A DNA stretch of 64,000 nucleotides, from positions 1,187,001-1,251,000 of the forward strand of contig NZ_FXWM01000001.1 of the NCBI RefSeq assembly GCF_900177675.1, in the 5' to 3' direction. Shown one piece after another: positions 1 through 9,680 of the stretch; the stretch's first letter is position 1, and the number at the start of each line of letters is the position of its first letter. This DNA is from Bacillus sp. OV166. GTDB lineage: Bacteria > Bacillota > Bacilli > Bacillales > Cytobacillaceae. The position numbers and the translations under genes are program-made. The notes beneath the pieces were generated by a model. That model ran no database searches and had not been told where the DNA came from. It saw only the letters and a program-made list of their open reading frames with translations.

Positions 1-183
1 CCACCCTTAACTTCAGTGGATATTCATATTTTTGAGCTTGGATATCAAGCATCGAGGAGTTTGATTCAACTAATCGAAGATCGGACAGAACCAACCAAGC
101 GGATTATCATTCCTCATCATTTGGTTGAACGTCAATCATGCAGTCACCAAATTCCTATAAGCGATTCGAAGCATTCGATGTGA
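1..183 (+). CDS. C-terminal end of a LacI/GalR-family transcriptional regulator (5'-truncated by the window)
   Basis: Frame 1 is open from base 1 to a TGA at 181-183, about 60 residues. The translation begins PPLTSVDIHIFELGYQASRS and contains LIQLIEDR and IIIPHHLVER, the usual closing segment of LacI-family effector-binding domains (last helix, then the 'P..L..R.S' strand). The HTH and most of the sugar-binding domain lie outside the window, so the effector is unknown. It probably controls carbohydrate genes upstream of the window or the dehydrogenase that follows. Family assignment rests only on this tail. Confidence 0.75.
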   Translation, partial: PPLTSVDIHIFELGYQASRSLIQLIEDRTEPTKRIIIPHHLVERQSCSHQIPISDSKHSM

Positions 184-266
184 TTTGCACCGAGTGCTTT
201 TCTTTATTCTTGCGAAAAATGGGCGAAAGGTCATATAACACGTTAATTGAACTTTGAAGGAAGAAT

Positions 267-356
267 GAAAAATAGCAAAATAATAGATATTTCAATTATA
301 TTATCTATGTTTATTTGCATATCCAAGATATAAGATGTAATCAAATAAGTAATGTT
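267..356 (+). promoter_or_regulatory. Duplicated 90-bp control segment, copy 1, upstream of the dehydrogenase
   Basis: This AT-rich segment has about 89% identity (10 differences in 90) with 2440-2529. It carries the inverted repeat TAGATA (284-289) / TATCTA (302-307) with a 12-base spacer. It ends about 70 bases before the ATG of the dehydrogenase at 427, so it most likely holds that gene's promoter and operator. The AraC regulator beside copy 2 is the natural candidate to bind both (inference). Confidence 0.6.
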
Positions 357-426
357 TTGAACAAGCAGAAGAGAGAATTAAAGAAAACCTATAGAGAAAA
401 TGATGGCAAAAAAAGGAGATATAAAA

Positions 427-1512
427 ATGACGAATAGAAACTATCATTTAGTTATAGTTGGTTACGGTGGTATGGGAAGCTATCATGGAAAGCTGCTCAA
501 AGAAAACCAAAACATAAATGTCGTTGGAACCTATGATATTCTGGAGGAAAGAAGAGCCGCTTCCTTGGCTGATGGATACAAGGTATATGAAAGTTTAACT
601 GCTGTTTTAACCGACGATTCTGTTGATTTTGTTCTTATCGCCACTCCTAACGATGTGCATAAAGAAATCGCAGTCGCAGCCTTAAACGCCAAAAAGCATG
701 TAATTTGTGAAAAGCCGGTCACTATATACAGTGAAGAGTTAATCGAAATTATGCAGGCTGCAAAAATGAATGACAGAGCGTTTATTGTGCACCAAAACCG
801 CAGATGGGATGAAGACTTTCTAACGATAAAAAAAGTATACGATGAACTGATTATCGGAGATGTCTTTCATATTGAATCACGGGTACAAGGAGCAAACGGG
901 ATTCCGGGAGACTGGCGCCATCAGAAGGCTTATGGCGGGGGGATGCTGCTGGACTGGGGTGTCCATTTACTAGATCAACTGCTATTTATGATCGACAGTA
1001 AGATTACGAGTGTTTATGCCAATTTAAGTTATATTTTAGGGAACGAAGTAGACGATGGTTTTCAAGTGTTTATCACGTTTGAGAACGGCATCACCTCTTT
1101 AGTGGAAGTGGGAACAACAAACTTCATTCAACTGCCGCGGTGGTACGCAAAAGGAACAACAGGAACGGCAGTCATCCATGATTGGGATATTAACGGTAAA
1201 ATCGTGACGCAAAATCGGGGAGTGGAGGTAGAAGCCCCGAAACCGATTAAAGCCGGGCAAGGGTTGACGAAAACGATGGCACCTCCGTCTGAAAAAGCTG
1301 TCTGTACATCGGATTTACCGAAAGTAGATAAGACGATGGAAAGCTTTTATGACAATGTGATTTCTGTAGTTGAAGGAAAAGCAGAACCAATCATCAAAAA
1401 TGAGGAAGTTTTGCGTGTTTTACAATTGATGGAAACGATTTTTAAATCAGCAGAGACAAACGAAGTCGTCAAAGACTTTGATAGGGTAATGGACGGGAAA
1501 ATCCTATTTTAG
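427..1512 (+). CDS. Gfo/Idh/MocA-family NAD(P)-dependent oxidoreductase
   Basis: Predicted cytosolic sugar or polyol dehydrogenase, 361 residues. The N-terminal Rossmann fold shows VGYGGMGSYH near residues 10-19, followed by the family signature CEKPV near residue 95 and the C-terminal-domain motif DWGVHLLD near residue 180, which carries the catalytic-type His/Asp. The start at 427 is preferred over the in-frame ATG at 400 because AAAGGAG (412-418) lies 8 bases upstream of it. The gene stands alone, is convergent with the AraC regulator and ends in a long hairpin. The substrate cannot be read from sequence; a glycoside or inositol-type sugar is likely, given the second Gfo/Idh gene at 3598. 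Confidence 0.85.
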   Translation: MTNRNYHLVIVGYGGMGSYHGKLLKENQNINVVGTYDILEERRAASLADGYKVYESLTAVLTDDSVDFVLIATPNDVHKEIAVAALNAKKHVICEKPVTIYSEELIEIMQAAKMNDRAFIVHQNRRWDEDFLTIKKVYDELIIGDVFHIESRVQGANGIPGDWRHQKAYGGGMLLDWGVHLLDQLLFMIDSKITSVYANLSYILGNEVDDGFQVFITFENGITSLVEVGTTNFIQLPRWYAKGTTGTAVIHDWDINGKIVTQNRGVEVEAPKPIKAGQGLTKTMAPPSEKAVCTSDLPKVDKTMESFYDNVISVVEGKAEPIIKNEEVLRVLQLMETIFKSAETNEVVKDFDRVMDGKILF

Positions 1513-1540
1513 ATATATAAAATAGGATTGTATCAAATAA

Positions 1541-1603
1541 TAGAAAAGCTAGAAATACTGATGTGAAGTGGGAAACTCAGTGATTTCTAGCTTTTCTAAT
1601 TTT
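1541..1603. terminator. Bidirectional intrinsic terminator between dehydrogenase and AraC gene
   Basis: Two perfect 16-base arms (1541-1556 and 1583-1598) plus five more inner pairs form a very long hairpin, followed by AATTTTATT on the plus strand. An AT-rich flank lies on the other side. It sits between two convergent genes and can serve both. Confidence 0.8.
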
Positions 1604-1637
1604 ATTAAAACATTACATGTATAGGAAAACATTTAAT

Positions 1638-2414
1638 CTAGTATTCTATCCGCCTGTACGCACCAGGAGCAACGCCGTATTTCTTTTTAAATACCTTATG
1701 AAAGTAAGGATAGGTTCCGAAGCCGCAGTCTTCAGCAATCTGTTCAAGTGTCAGTGTAGTGTATTTCATCCGCTCAATGGCCGAGGATAAGCGGATTGCC
1801 TGCGCGTATTCCATCATCGTTTTCCCAACGCTGCTTTTGAATAGATGAACGGACCTTGAGACGCTGAGCCCAGCATGCTTCGCCACATCCTCCACTTTAA
1901 AGGCGATCGTGGCATGCTCCTCAATGTAACGCATCATCCGTGTCACCGTATACGGGTGACTGAAGGATCGGCCGGTTTCGCTGATAGCCCGTTCCAGAGA
2001 TAAACAGAGCGCTCGCAGCAAATAGCCGGAGAGCTCTTCGTTTTGGCTGGATGATGGACGGCGTTTTTCAATCATGATTTGGCGCCATAAGGTCAACAAC
2101 TTTTCATCCAATTCGATTCGGGAAACATCCGGCTTTTCAGAACGGCTCCACCATTCGTCCATCCACGCGCCTTCACAAACTAAGTGATAATCCCCGCTGT
2201 TTTGCCCCTCTTTGACAAGCAGTTCATAGTGATCCCCAGGTTTAATGAGCAGTAGGTCTCCTTGCGCGAGTTCCATTTTTCTCCCCTTCACGACTACTTC
2301 GCAGAGACCTTCTGTTTGCAGTCTGAAAAGATACGAAGGGTATCCGGATTTATGTTGAGAATGATATCCATTTGTGTGAAAGGAATAGCCGCAAAAAAAT
2401 ATGTTCGTCGTCAT
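1638..2414 (-). CDS. AraC-family transcriptional regulator with N-terminal cupin-like sensor
   Basis: 258 residues. The N-terminal half (about 1-140) is a cupin-like AraC sensor, with LAQGDLLLIKPGDHYELL around residues 48-65. The C-terminal 100 residues hold two helix-turn-helix motifs: VEDVAKHAGLSVSRSVHLFK and LEQIAEDCGFGTYPYFHKVF, the latter followed by the standard KKYGVAPGAYRR ending. A GAGGGAG ribosome site precedes the ATG at 2414. Just upstream lies copy 2 of the 90-bp repeat whose other copy precedes the Gfo/Idh gene. It therefore probably autoregulates and controls the neighbouring sugar genes; the ligand is probably a sugar (inference). Confidence 0.88.
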   Translation of the reverse strand: MTTNIFFCGYSFHTNGYHSQHKSGYPSYLFRLQTEGLCEVVVKGRKMELAQGDLLLIKPGDHYELLVKEGQNSGDYHLVCEGAWMDEWWSRSEKPDVSRIELDEKLLTLWRQIMIEKRRPSSSQNEELSGYLLRALCLSLERAISETGRSFSHPYTVTRMMRYIEEHATIAFKVEDVAKHAGLSVSRSVHLFKSSVGKTMMEYAQAIRLSSAIERMKYTTLTLEQIAEDCGFGTYPYFHKVFKKKYGVAPGAYRRIEY

Positions 2415-2439
2415 AAGCTCCCTCTATTCTAACAAAATA

Positions 2440-2529
2440 GAAAAATAGCAAAATAGTAGATGTTTTAATTATATCATCTATGTTTATTTGTAGATATACA
2501 ATATAAGATGTAATCAAATAAGTAATGTT
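2440..2529. promoter_or_regulatory. Duplicated 90-bp control segment, copy 2, upstream of the AraC gene
   Basis: Second copy of the segment at 267-356. Its inverted repeat reads TAGATG (2457-2462) / CATCTA (2475-2480): both arms changed together relative to copy 1 (A to G on the left, T to C on the right), so pairing symmetry is kept. It is oriented as in copy 1, pointing away from the AraC gene towards 2530, where no intact gene begins. Confidence 0.6.
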
Positions 2530-2869
2530 CCAAGAAAGTGGGGGATGCAAGTTTTAAGTACGACAATTTGCCGACGATTGAAACTAAGTTGGCCTGATGT
2601 TGTTGCAATGGCTGATATAAAGATATATAAGCGAGATTGTTGTTAATATTTGTGATAGAGTTTGAGCTCTTTTGGAATCTATCACAAACCAATTATAAAT
2701 GGACTATTAATTATTCTGGGTTTTTCTCACCTAAATTGTTTTTAATTTAACGTCAAAGAATTATTAGGTTCAATATTTTCCACCCTATCTGTCAATGTAA
2801 GCCGTTTCATAAATTCTATTAATCTCTAAAATTAACTGTAAAGTATTCAACTATAAGGAGTTGTTCATC
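2530..2869. other. Intergenic stretch with decayed-gene trace, inverted repeat and cre-like site
   Basis: No intact gene is seen. Right after copy 2 of the 90-bp repeat, a short frame opens with GTG (about 2537) and reads GDASFKYDNLPTIETKLA before a TGA, which looks like the start of a lost gene. Perfect 11-base arms TTTGTGATAGA (2649-2659) and TCTATCACAAA (2678-2688) flank an 18-base loop without a T-run, so an operator is likelier than a terminator. TGTAAGCCGTTTCA (2796-2809) matches the cre consensus with one central mismatch and precedes the ThuA operon. Confidence 0.4.
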
Positions 2870-3598
2870 ATGTTGAAAGTAACGGTATGGAATGAAAATC
2901 GTCATGAACAAAAAAATCCGGTCGTTAGAGATATCTATCCAACTGGGATCCATGGCACGATCACCCAATTCCTTCAGGCAGAAGGAATCACAGCAGGAAC
3001 AGCTACTCTTGATGAGCCGGAACATGGCTTAACCGATGAGGTGCTAGCTGCTACTGATGTATTAGTTTGGTGGGGACATCTAGCACATGGAGATGTGAAA
3101 GATGAAGTCGTTCAAAAAGTTCAACAGCGTGTACTAGATGGTATGGGGCTGATTGTTCTCCACTCCGGCCACTTTTCAAAAATCTTTAAAACATTAATGG
3201 GCACCAGTTGTGATTTAAAATGGCGGGAAGCAGATGAAAAAGAACGACTTTGGGTTGTGAGTCCAAGTCATCCGATAACAGAAGGAATCTCTGAATATAT
3301 TGAATTAGAAAAAGAAGAAATGTATGGGGAGCATTTTGATATCCCTCAGCCGGATGAGCTTATTTTTACGAGCTGGTTTGAAGGCGGCGAGGTATTCCGC
3401 AGCGGCTGTACATACAAACGTGGAAATGGGAAAGTATTTTATTTCAGACCGGGCCACGAAACATATCCAACCTACCATAACGAACAAATTCAACGTGTAA
3501 TTATTAATGCGGTAAAATGGGCGGCACCTGTCAAAAGGGAACGTCCCATTTATGGAAATGCGAAACCACTAGAACAAATCAAAGGGGGACAAAAATAA
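2870..3598 (+). CDS. ThuA-like (trehalose utilisation) domain protein
   Basis: 242 residues, first gene of an operon. The sequence matches the ThuA/glutamine-amidotransferase-like fold: [13 protein letters not shown] at the start, then [13 protein letters not shown] near residue 65, [12 protein letters not shown] near residue 95 and [15 protein letters not shown] near residue 205, the usual closing strand of the family. ThuA proteins act on disaccharide-derived keto-sugars together with a Gfo/Idh dehydrogenase, and the next gene is one. The ATG at 2870 is chosen over an upstream TTG because AAGGAG ends at 2860. The stop overlaps the next start by one base. Confidence 0.85.
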   Translation: MLKVTVWNENRHEQKNPVVRDIYPTGIHGTITQFLQAEGITAGTATLDEPEHGLTDEVLAATDVLVWWGHLAHGDVKDEVVQKVQQRVLDGMGLIVLHSGHFSKIFKTLMGTSCDLKWREADEKERLWVVSPSHPITEGISEYIELEKEEMYGEHFDIPQPDELIFTSWFEGGEVFRSGCTYKRGNGKVFYFRPGHETYPTYHNEQIQRVIINAVKWAAPVKRERPIYGNAKPLEQIKGGQK

Positions 3599-4635
3599 TG
3601 AAAAAGTTAAAAATTGGAGTAATCGGATGTGGCAGTATTGCCCAGCATCGCCATTTACCTGAATATAAAGTGAATCAAAATGTGGAGCTAGTGGCAGTTT
3701 GTGATATCAATGAAAGCCGAGTTAAAGAAATAGCAGAGAAATATGAAGTCACTGCTTACACAAACTATGAAGAGTTATTAAGCAGCGGAACGGTTGATGC
3801 AGTCAGCGTTTGTACACCAAACTATCTTCATGCCCCAATTTCGATTGCTGCCTTAAATGCAGGTCTTCATGTTCTTTGTGAAAAACCAATGGCAACCTCA
3901 AAACAGGAAGCAGAAGCAATGATTGCCGCGGCCAAAGAAAGTGGCAAGAAGTTAATGATTGCTCATAATCAGCGTTTTGTCCCTTCCCATCAAAGAGCAC
4001 GTCAGCTGATTGCAAGCGGGGAAATCGGCAAAATTTATAGTTTCCGCACAGCCTTCGGTCATGGCGGTCCAGAGGGATGGAGTGTAGATGGGAAAGAAAG
4101 CTGGTTTTTTGAAAAAGAAAAAGCCTTCGTTGGTGCAATGGGCGATTTAGGTGTCCATAAGACTGATTTACTGAGATATGTACTGGGTGAAGAAATTACC
4201 GAGGTTGGTTCTTTCGTTGAAACAAGTGCCAAAGAATTTGCTGATGTCGATGACAATGCTGTTTGTGTATTAAAAACAGAAAGCGGGATTATCGGAACAC
4301 TTGCGGCAAGTTGGGCTTATGTCAGTAAGGAAGATAATTCAACCATTATTTATGGTGAAAAAGCCATTCTACGGTTAGAGGATGATCCAACTAATTCACT
4401 TGTCGTTCAATATGCCAACGGTGAAGTCGTAAATTATCAGCTTGGAAAAATTCAGTCGAATGATTCGGGCGGCCAACGTACTACACATGTAATTAACCAT
4501 TTTGTAGATGCAGTTATTCATAATCAAGAGACACCTGTTCCTGGTGAAGAAGGAAAAAAATCTCTAGAGGTGATTTTAGCAGCCCTTCAATCAAGTGAAA
4601 CAAAACAAATTGTTAAAGTGAGCGAGCTATCATAA
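3598..4635 (+). CDS. Gfo/Idh/MocA-family oxidoreductase, ThuA-linked
   Basis: 345 residues. It shows the Rossmann motif IGVIGCGSIAQHRHLP at residues 6-21, CEKPM near residue 97 and GDLGVHKTDLLRYV near residue 185, covering the NAD-binding and substrate domains in full. Translation is coupled to the ThuA gene: the shared A of TAATG is at 3598, and GGGGG lies about 10 bases upstream inside the ThuA gene. The upstream in-frame start at 3517 lies inside ThuA and is not used. As in thuAB-like pairs it probably oxidises a hydroxyl of a disaccharide or glycoside to the keto form (inference). Confidence 0.87.
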   Translation: MKKLKIGVIGCGSIAQHRHLPEYKVNQNVELVAVCDINESRVKEIAEKYEVTAYTNYEELLSSGTVDAVSVCTPNYLHAPISIAALNAGLHVLCEKPMATSKQEAEAMIAAAKESGKKLMIAHNQRFVPSHQRARQLIASGEIGKIYSFRTAFGHGGPEGWSVDGKESWFFEKEKAFVGAMGDLGVHKTDLLRYVLGEEITEVGSFVETSAKEFADVDDNAVCVLKTESGIIGTLAASWAYVSKEDNSTIIYGEKAILRLEDDPTNSLVVQYANGEVVNYQLGKIQSNDSGGQRTTHVINHFVDAVIHNQETPVPGEEGKKSLEVILAALQSSETKQIVKVSELS

Positions 4636-4759
4636 TTTTGCGGTAGATAAAAAGGGTGGTGGACCATACTGGGCCGCCATCTCTCTATTGATGTCTACTA
4701 GTTACCTATCACGGATCAATCGTATAAAGTGCGAGCAGTTATAGAGAGGGGAATTCATT

Positions 4760-5728
4760 ATGAGACTTGGAGTTTTTACCGTATTATTTGCTGAAAAATC
4801 ATTCGAGGAAATGCTTGATACAGTTAAAGAAGCCGGACTACATGCAGTTGAAATCGGAACGGGATGCTATCCTGGAAACAACCACTGTGATTTAGATGGG
4901 TTATTGGAAAGTGAAGAGGCTAGACGTGAGTATATCCAAAAGGTAGAGGAACGCGGACTGGTAATCAGTGCATTCAGCTGTCATGGAAACCCGATTTCTC
5001 CTGAAAAAGAATTTGCTAACAACTCACATGAAACACTCTTAAAAACGATTAAACTTGCTTCGCTTCTCGAAGTGCCAGTTGTTAACTGTTTTTCAGGAAC
5101 AGCAGGAGATCATGAAGGAGCGAAATATCCAAATTGGCCTGTAACACCTTGGCCTAATGAATATGGCGACGTGTTAAAGTGGCAATGGGAAGAAAAACTG
5201 ATTCCTTATTGGAAGGAAGTTGGCCAATTTGCTAAGGAGCACAACGTGAAAATAGGACTGGAACTACATGGAGGTTTTTTAGTCCACACACCATATACAC
5301 TCTTAAAGCTGCGTGAGGAAACTTGTGATGCCATTGGCGCTAACTTAGACCCAAGTCACCTATGGTGGCAGGGAATTGATCCAGTTGCAGCGATTAAAAT
5401 TTTAGCAAAAGAAAATGCGATTCATCATTTTCATGCGAAAGACACATACATTGATCAGGAAAACGTGAATATGTATGGATTAATGGATATGCAGCCATAT
5501 GGAGAAGTGAAAACGAGGGCTTGGTCCTTCCGTTCGGTTGGCTGTGGACATAGCCTCAAAGAATGGTCCGACATGATGAGCGCACTAAGAACCTATGGCT
5601 ATGATTATGTGGTAAGCATCGAACATGAAGATCCAATTATGTCTATTAACGAAGGGTTCAATCGGGCAGTAACCAATTTAAAATCGATCTTAATTGAGGA
5701 ACCAGTTTCCCAAATGTGGTGGGTGTAA
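4760..5728 (+). CDS. Sugar phosphate isomerase/epimerase-like TIM-barrel protein (AP endonuclease 2 family)
   Basis: 322 residues with the family pattern: MRLGVFTVLF at strand 1, HAVEIGTGCYPGNNHCD near residue 31, then IGLELHGGF (metal-binding Glu/His) near residue 170, GANLDPSHLWWQG near residue 195, HHFHAKDT near residue 225 and VSIEHEDP near residue 292. These Glu, Asp and His residues form the divalent-metal site in the fold. GAGAGGGG lies 8 bases before the ATG. In this operon it likely isomerises, hydrolyses or cleaves the keto-sugar made by the dehydrogenase; the precise reaction is not visible. Confidence 0.85.
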   Translation: MRLGVFTVLFAEKSFEEMLDTVKEAGLHAVEIGTGCYPGNNHCDLDGLLESEEARREYIQKVEERGLVISAFSCHGNPISPEKEFANNSHETLLKTIKLASLLEVPVVNCFSGTAGDHEGAKYPNWPVTPWPNEYGDVLKWQWEEKLIPYWKEVGQFAKEHNVKIGLELHGGFLVHTPYTLLKLREETCDAIGANLDPSHLWWQGIDPVAAIKILAKENAIHHFHAKDTYIDQENVNMYGLMDMQPYGEVKTRAWSFRSVGCGHSLKEWSDMMSALRTYGYDYVVSIEHEDPIMSINEGFNRAVTNLKSILIEEPVSQMWWV

Positions 5729-6501
5729 TGATGAAGAAGATACCAGTTGCCGTCCAAATGTATACCTTACGGGAAGAGAGTGAAAAAGATTTTGCGGGAA
5801 CATTGAAAAAAGTAGCAGAGCTTGGTTTTGATGGAGTGGAATTCGCTGGTTATGGTGGATTAACAGCGAAAGAAGTTAAAACGTTATTAGATGAGCTTGG
5901 CCTTCGCGCTGCAGCAAGCCACGTCCCGCTTGAACAATTGGAAACCAATTTGTCTCAAGTCATTGAGGATATGAAAATATTAGGAAGTAAGTATATTGTC
6001 TGCCCTTACTTGATGCCAGATCGTCGAAGCGAACAGGATTATCAAGCGCTTATTTCTTTATTAAATCAGGCGGGTGAAATATGCCGAAAAGAAGGTATTA
6101 TCCTTTGTTATCACAATCATGATTTTGAACTAGAGCGCTTGTCGGATGGAAGAATGGCATTAGAAGCCATTTTTGATGATACAAGCATAGACCAGGTAAA
6201 AGCTGAACTTGATATCTATTGGTTGACTAAAGCCGGTGAAAAACCGGTTGAATGGATCAATCGTTATAAAAATAGAACACCGCTCATTCATTTAAAAGAC
6301 ATGACCACGGATGAAGAACAATTTTTTGCCGAACTTGGAACAGGTGGCGTTGATCTTGAAGCAGTACTTAATACCGGAGAAGAAGCTGGTGTAGAGTGGT
6401 GGGTGGTCGAACAGGATATGAGCCGCCGTACGCCGTTTGAAAGTATTGAAATCAGCATCAATTACTTGAAATCGAAGCTGCCCCATCTTGTGAACAAATA
6501 A
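5728..6501 (+). CDS. Second sugar phosphate isomerase/epimerase-like TIM-barrel protein
   Basis: 257 residues, shorter than and divergent from its upstream neighbour. Motifs: VAVQMYTLREE at residues 5-15, GFDGVEFAGYGG near residue 30, LCYHNHDFEL near residue 130, VKAELDIYWLTKAG near residue 160 and PLIHLKDM near residue 190. The Glu/Asp/His metal set of AP-endonuclease-2-like sugar isomerases is present. The start overlaps the upstream stop (TAATG); a second ATG follows at once, so either may be used. Two such barrels in one operon suggest two consecutive steps on a sugar intermediate (inference). Confidence 0.84.
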   Translation: MMKKIPVAVQMYTLREESEKDFAGTLKKVAELGFDGVEFAGYGGLTAKEVKTLLDELGLRAAASHVPLEQLETNLSQVIEDMKILGSKYIVCPYLMPDRRSEQDYQALISLLNQAGEICRKEGIILCYHNHDFELERLSDGRMALEAIFDDTSIDQVKAELDIYWLTKAGEKPVEWINRYKNRTPLIHLKDMTTDEEQFFAELGTGGVDLEAVLNTGEEAGVEWWVVEQDMSRRTPFESIEISINYLKSKLPHLVNK

Positions 6502-6543
6502 ATGAAATGTGGTATAGAAAGTTGATCGAACTGAGGTGCACAA

Positions 6544-8214
6544 GTGAACAAAAAGTGGTGGAAAGAAAGTGTTGCCTATCAAGTCTATCCTCGAAGTTTC
6601 ATGGACAGCAATGGGGACGGGATTGGTGATTTAAAAGGTGTAACAGCTAAATTAGATTACCTAAAAGAGCTAGGAATTGATGTGATTTGGCTGTCGCCGA
6701 TGTATAAATCACCTAATGACGACAATGGTTATGATATTTCAGATTACCAGGATATTATGGAAGAATTCGGAACGATGGCAGACTTTGATGAGTTGCTTGA
6801 CGGAGTTCATCAGCGTGGAATGAAAATAATCCTGGATTTGGTCATCAATCATACGAGCGATGAACACCCTTGGTTTATTGAGTCACGCTCCTCTAAGGAC
6901 AACCCGAAGCGTGACTGGTACATTTGGGGAGATGGCCAAGATGGAAAAGCGCCGAACAATTGGGAGTCGATTTTCAGTGGGCCTGCTTGGAGATATGATA
7001 AAGAAACAGAACAGTATTTCATGCACATTTTCTCTGCACGCCAGCCCGATTTGAATTGGGAAAACCCTGAGGTAAGGGATGCTTTATACGATATGGTGAA
7101 CTGGTGGCTGGAAAAAGGGATAGATGGTTTCCGTGTGGATGCCATTTCCCATATCAAAAAGGAACCAGGATTCCCTGATATGCCTAATTCAGATGAATTA
7201 GATTTCGTTCCTTGCTTTCCTAAAATGATGAATGTGGATGGAATTGATGAGTTTCTCACAGAATTTTCTCAAAAAACCATTAAGAACTATGACATCATGA
7301 CAGTTGGGGAAGCTAATGGTGTCGGTCTAAATGAAGCTGATAAATGGGTAGGCGAAGAAAACGGCTATTTTAATATGATATTTCAATTCGAATTTTTAGA
7401 TCTGTGGGATAAGGATGTAGAAGGATCTATTGACGTTCGTAAGTTGAAAAAGGTTTTAACCAAATGGCAGACAGGATTGGAAGGCAGAGGATGGAATGCC
7501 TTATTTATCGAAAACCATGACCAGCCACGACGGGTTTCTAGCTGGGGAAACGATAGGGTGTATTGGAAAGAAAGCGCCAAGATGCTAGGAGCGCTATATT
7601 TCCTAATGAAAGGGACTCCATTTATTTACCAGGGTCAGGAAATTGGGATGACGAACGTCCAATTCCCGTCTATTCATGATTACAACGATGTTGGCATGAT
7701 TAACTATTATCATGTTGAAACCGCCAAAGGCCGTTCCCATGAAGAAATTATGAAAGTTATTTGGGAAAAGGGCCGGGATAATGCTCGGACGCCGATGCAA
7801 TGGGACTCATCTAACATGGGAGGATTCACTAATGGCGATCAAACATGGCTGGGTGTAAATCCAAATTTTACGGAGATTAATGTAGAGTCACAATTAAACG
7901 ATCCTGACTCGATTTTATCTTTTTATAAAAAATTGATTCGCTTAAGAAAAGAGAATCCCGTGTTTGTTTATGGTACTTACAGCTTAATAGCTGCGAATCA
8001 TCCGAAACTGTTTGTATATATTCGCAGCTTAGGTAAGCAAAAGGTACTTGTTATTAATAATTTTAGTGAAAAAACAACCAGGTTTCGTGTCCCAGGTAGT
8101 TTATCTTATTCCACTTCTGACCTTATCCTTAACAATTATGAAGTTGTGGGTAAGAAATTACCGAAAAATTTCACATTAAAACCTTATGAAACAAGGGTAT
8201 ATATACTGAAGTAA
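6544..8214 (+). CDS. GH13 alpha-glucosidase (oligo-1,6-glucosidase type)
   Basis: 556 residues, the normal length of MalL-type enzymes. Conserved GH13 regions are in order: DLVINHTSDEHPWF near residue 98, GFRVDAISHI near residue 195 (nucleophile Asp), TVGEANG near residue 253 (acid/base Glu) and ENHDQPR near residue 322 (third acidic residue). The GTG at 6544 follows GAGGTG. No signal peptide is seen, so it acts in the cytosol on imported alpha-glucosides such as isomaltose, trehalose-like or sucrose-like sugars. Being last in the ThuA operon, it could hydrolyse either the native or a modified disaccharide. A GC-rich terminator follows at once. Confidence 0.93.
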   Translation: MNKKWWKESVAYQVYPRSFMDSNGDGIGDLKGVTAKLDYLKELGIDVIWLSPMYKSPNDDNGYDISDYQDIMEEFGTMADFDELLDGVHQRGMKIILDLVINHTSDEHPWFIESRSSKDNPKRDWYIWGDGQDGKAPNNWESIFSGPAWRYDKETEQYFMHIFSARQPDLNWENPEVRDALYDMVNWWLEKGIDGFRVDAISHIKKEPGFPDMPNSDELDFVPCFPKMMNVDGIDEFLTEFSQKTIKNYDIMTVGEANGVGLNEADKWVGEENGYFNMIFQFEFLDLWDKDVEGSIDVRKLKKVLTKWQTGLEGRGWNALFIENHDQPRRVSSWGNDRVYWKESAKMLGALYFLMKGTPFIYQGQEIGMTNVQFPSIHDYNDVGMINYYHVETAKGRSHEEIMKVIWEKGRDNARTPMQWDSSNMGGFTNGDQTWLGVNPNFTEINVESQLNDPDSILSFYKKLIRLRKENPVFVYGTYSLIAANHPKLFVYIRSLGKQKVLVINNFSEKTTRFRVPGSLSYSTSDLILNNYEVVGKKLPKNFTLKPYETRVYILK

Positions 8215-8219
8215 AACTT

Positions 8220-8240
8220 GGGGGCATTTGCCCCTTTTCT
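8220..8240 (+). terminator. Intrinsic terminator of the ThuA/alpha-glucosidase operon
   Basis: GGGGC (8221-8225), loop ATTT, GCCCC (8230-8234), then TTTTC, 6 bases after the alpha-glucosidase stop. Confidence 0.85.
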
Positions 8241-8327
8241 CATTTTTGAGAGACCTATAAATATTGGGATTTAATGAATGATGAATAAATAATTAAACAA
8301 AGAACAAATTAATATTATGTATTTTTT

Positions 8328-8361
8328 AAAGGTAAAATGAACTAGTCATTTTACCTTTTTT
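8328..8361 (+). terminator. Strong hairpin with T-run upstream of the lacI gene
   Basis: Perfect 13-base arms (8328-8340 and 8346-8358) with a 5-base loop ACTAG and a T-run. It lies in the gap between two operons and would insulate the lacI promoter from read-through; no gene lies directly before it. Confidence 0.75.
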
Positions 8362-8387
8362 CTATTTTAGTAAACATAAGGTTATTA

Positions 8388-9562
<1,175 letters not shown>

Positions 9563-9680
9563 AACGGGTTCAAGGAGGGAGATGGGAGTGATTATCAGCA
9601 AATTCTGTAATCGCTGCCGATCCTTTCATTAAATAAAGTTTTCATAAAATGAAAATCTATCAAAATATGGGGGATTCTCG

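Noticed and set aside
2474..2692. Minus-strand open frame of 72 codons before the AraC gene
   Set aside because: It overlaps repeat copy 2 and the control region, has no ribosome site, and its translation resembles no protein.
4636..4759. T-box-like string (GGGTGGTGGACC) between Gfo/Idh and the TIM-barrel gene
   Set aside because: No stem I, specifier loop or competing terminator; the following gene is not amino-acid related.
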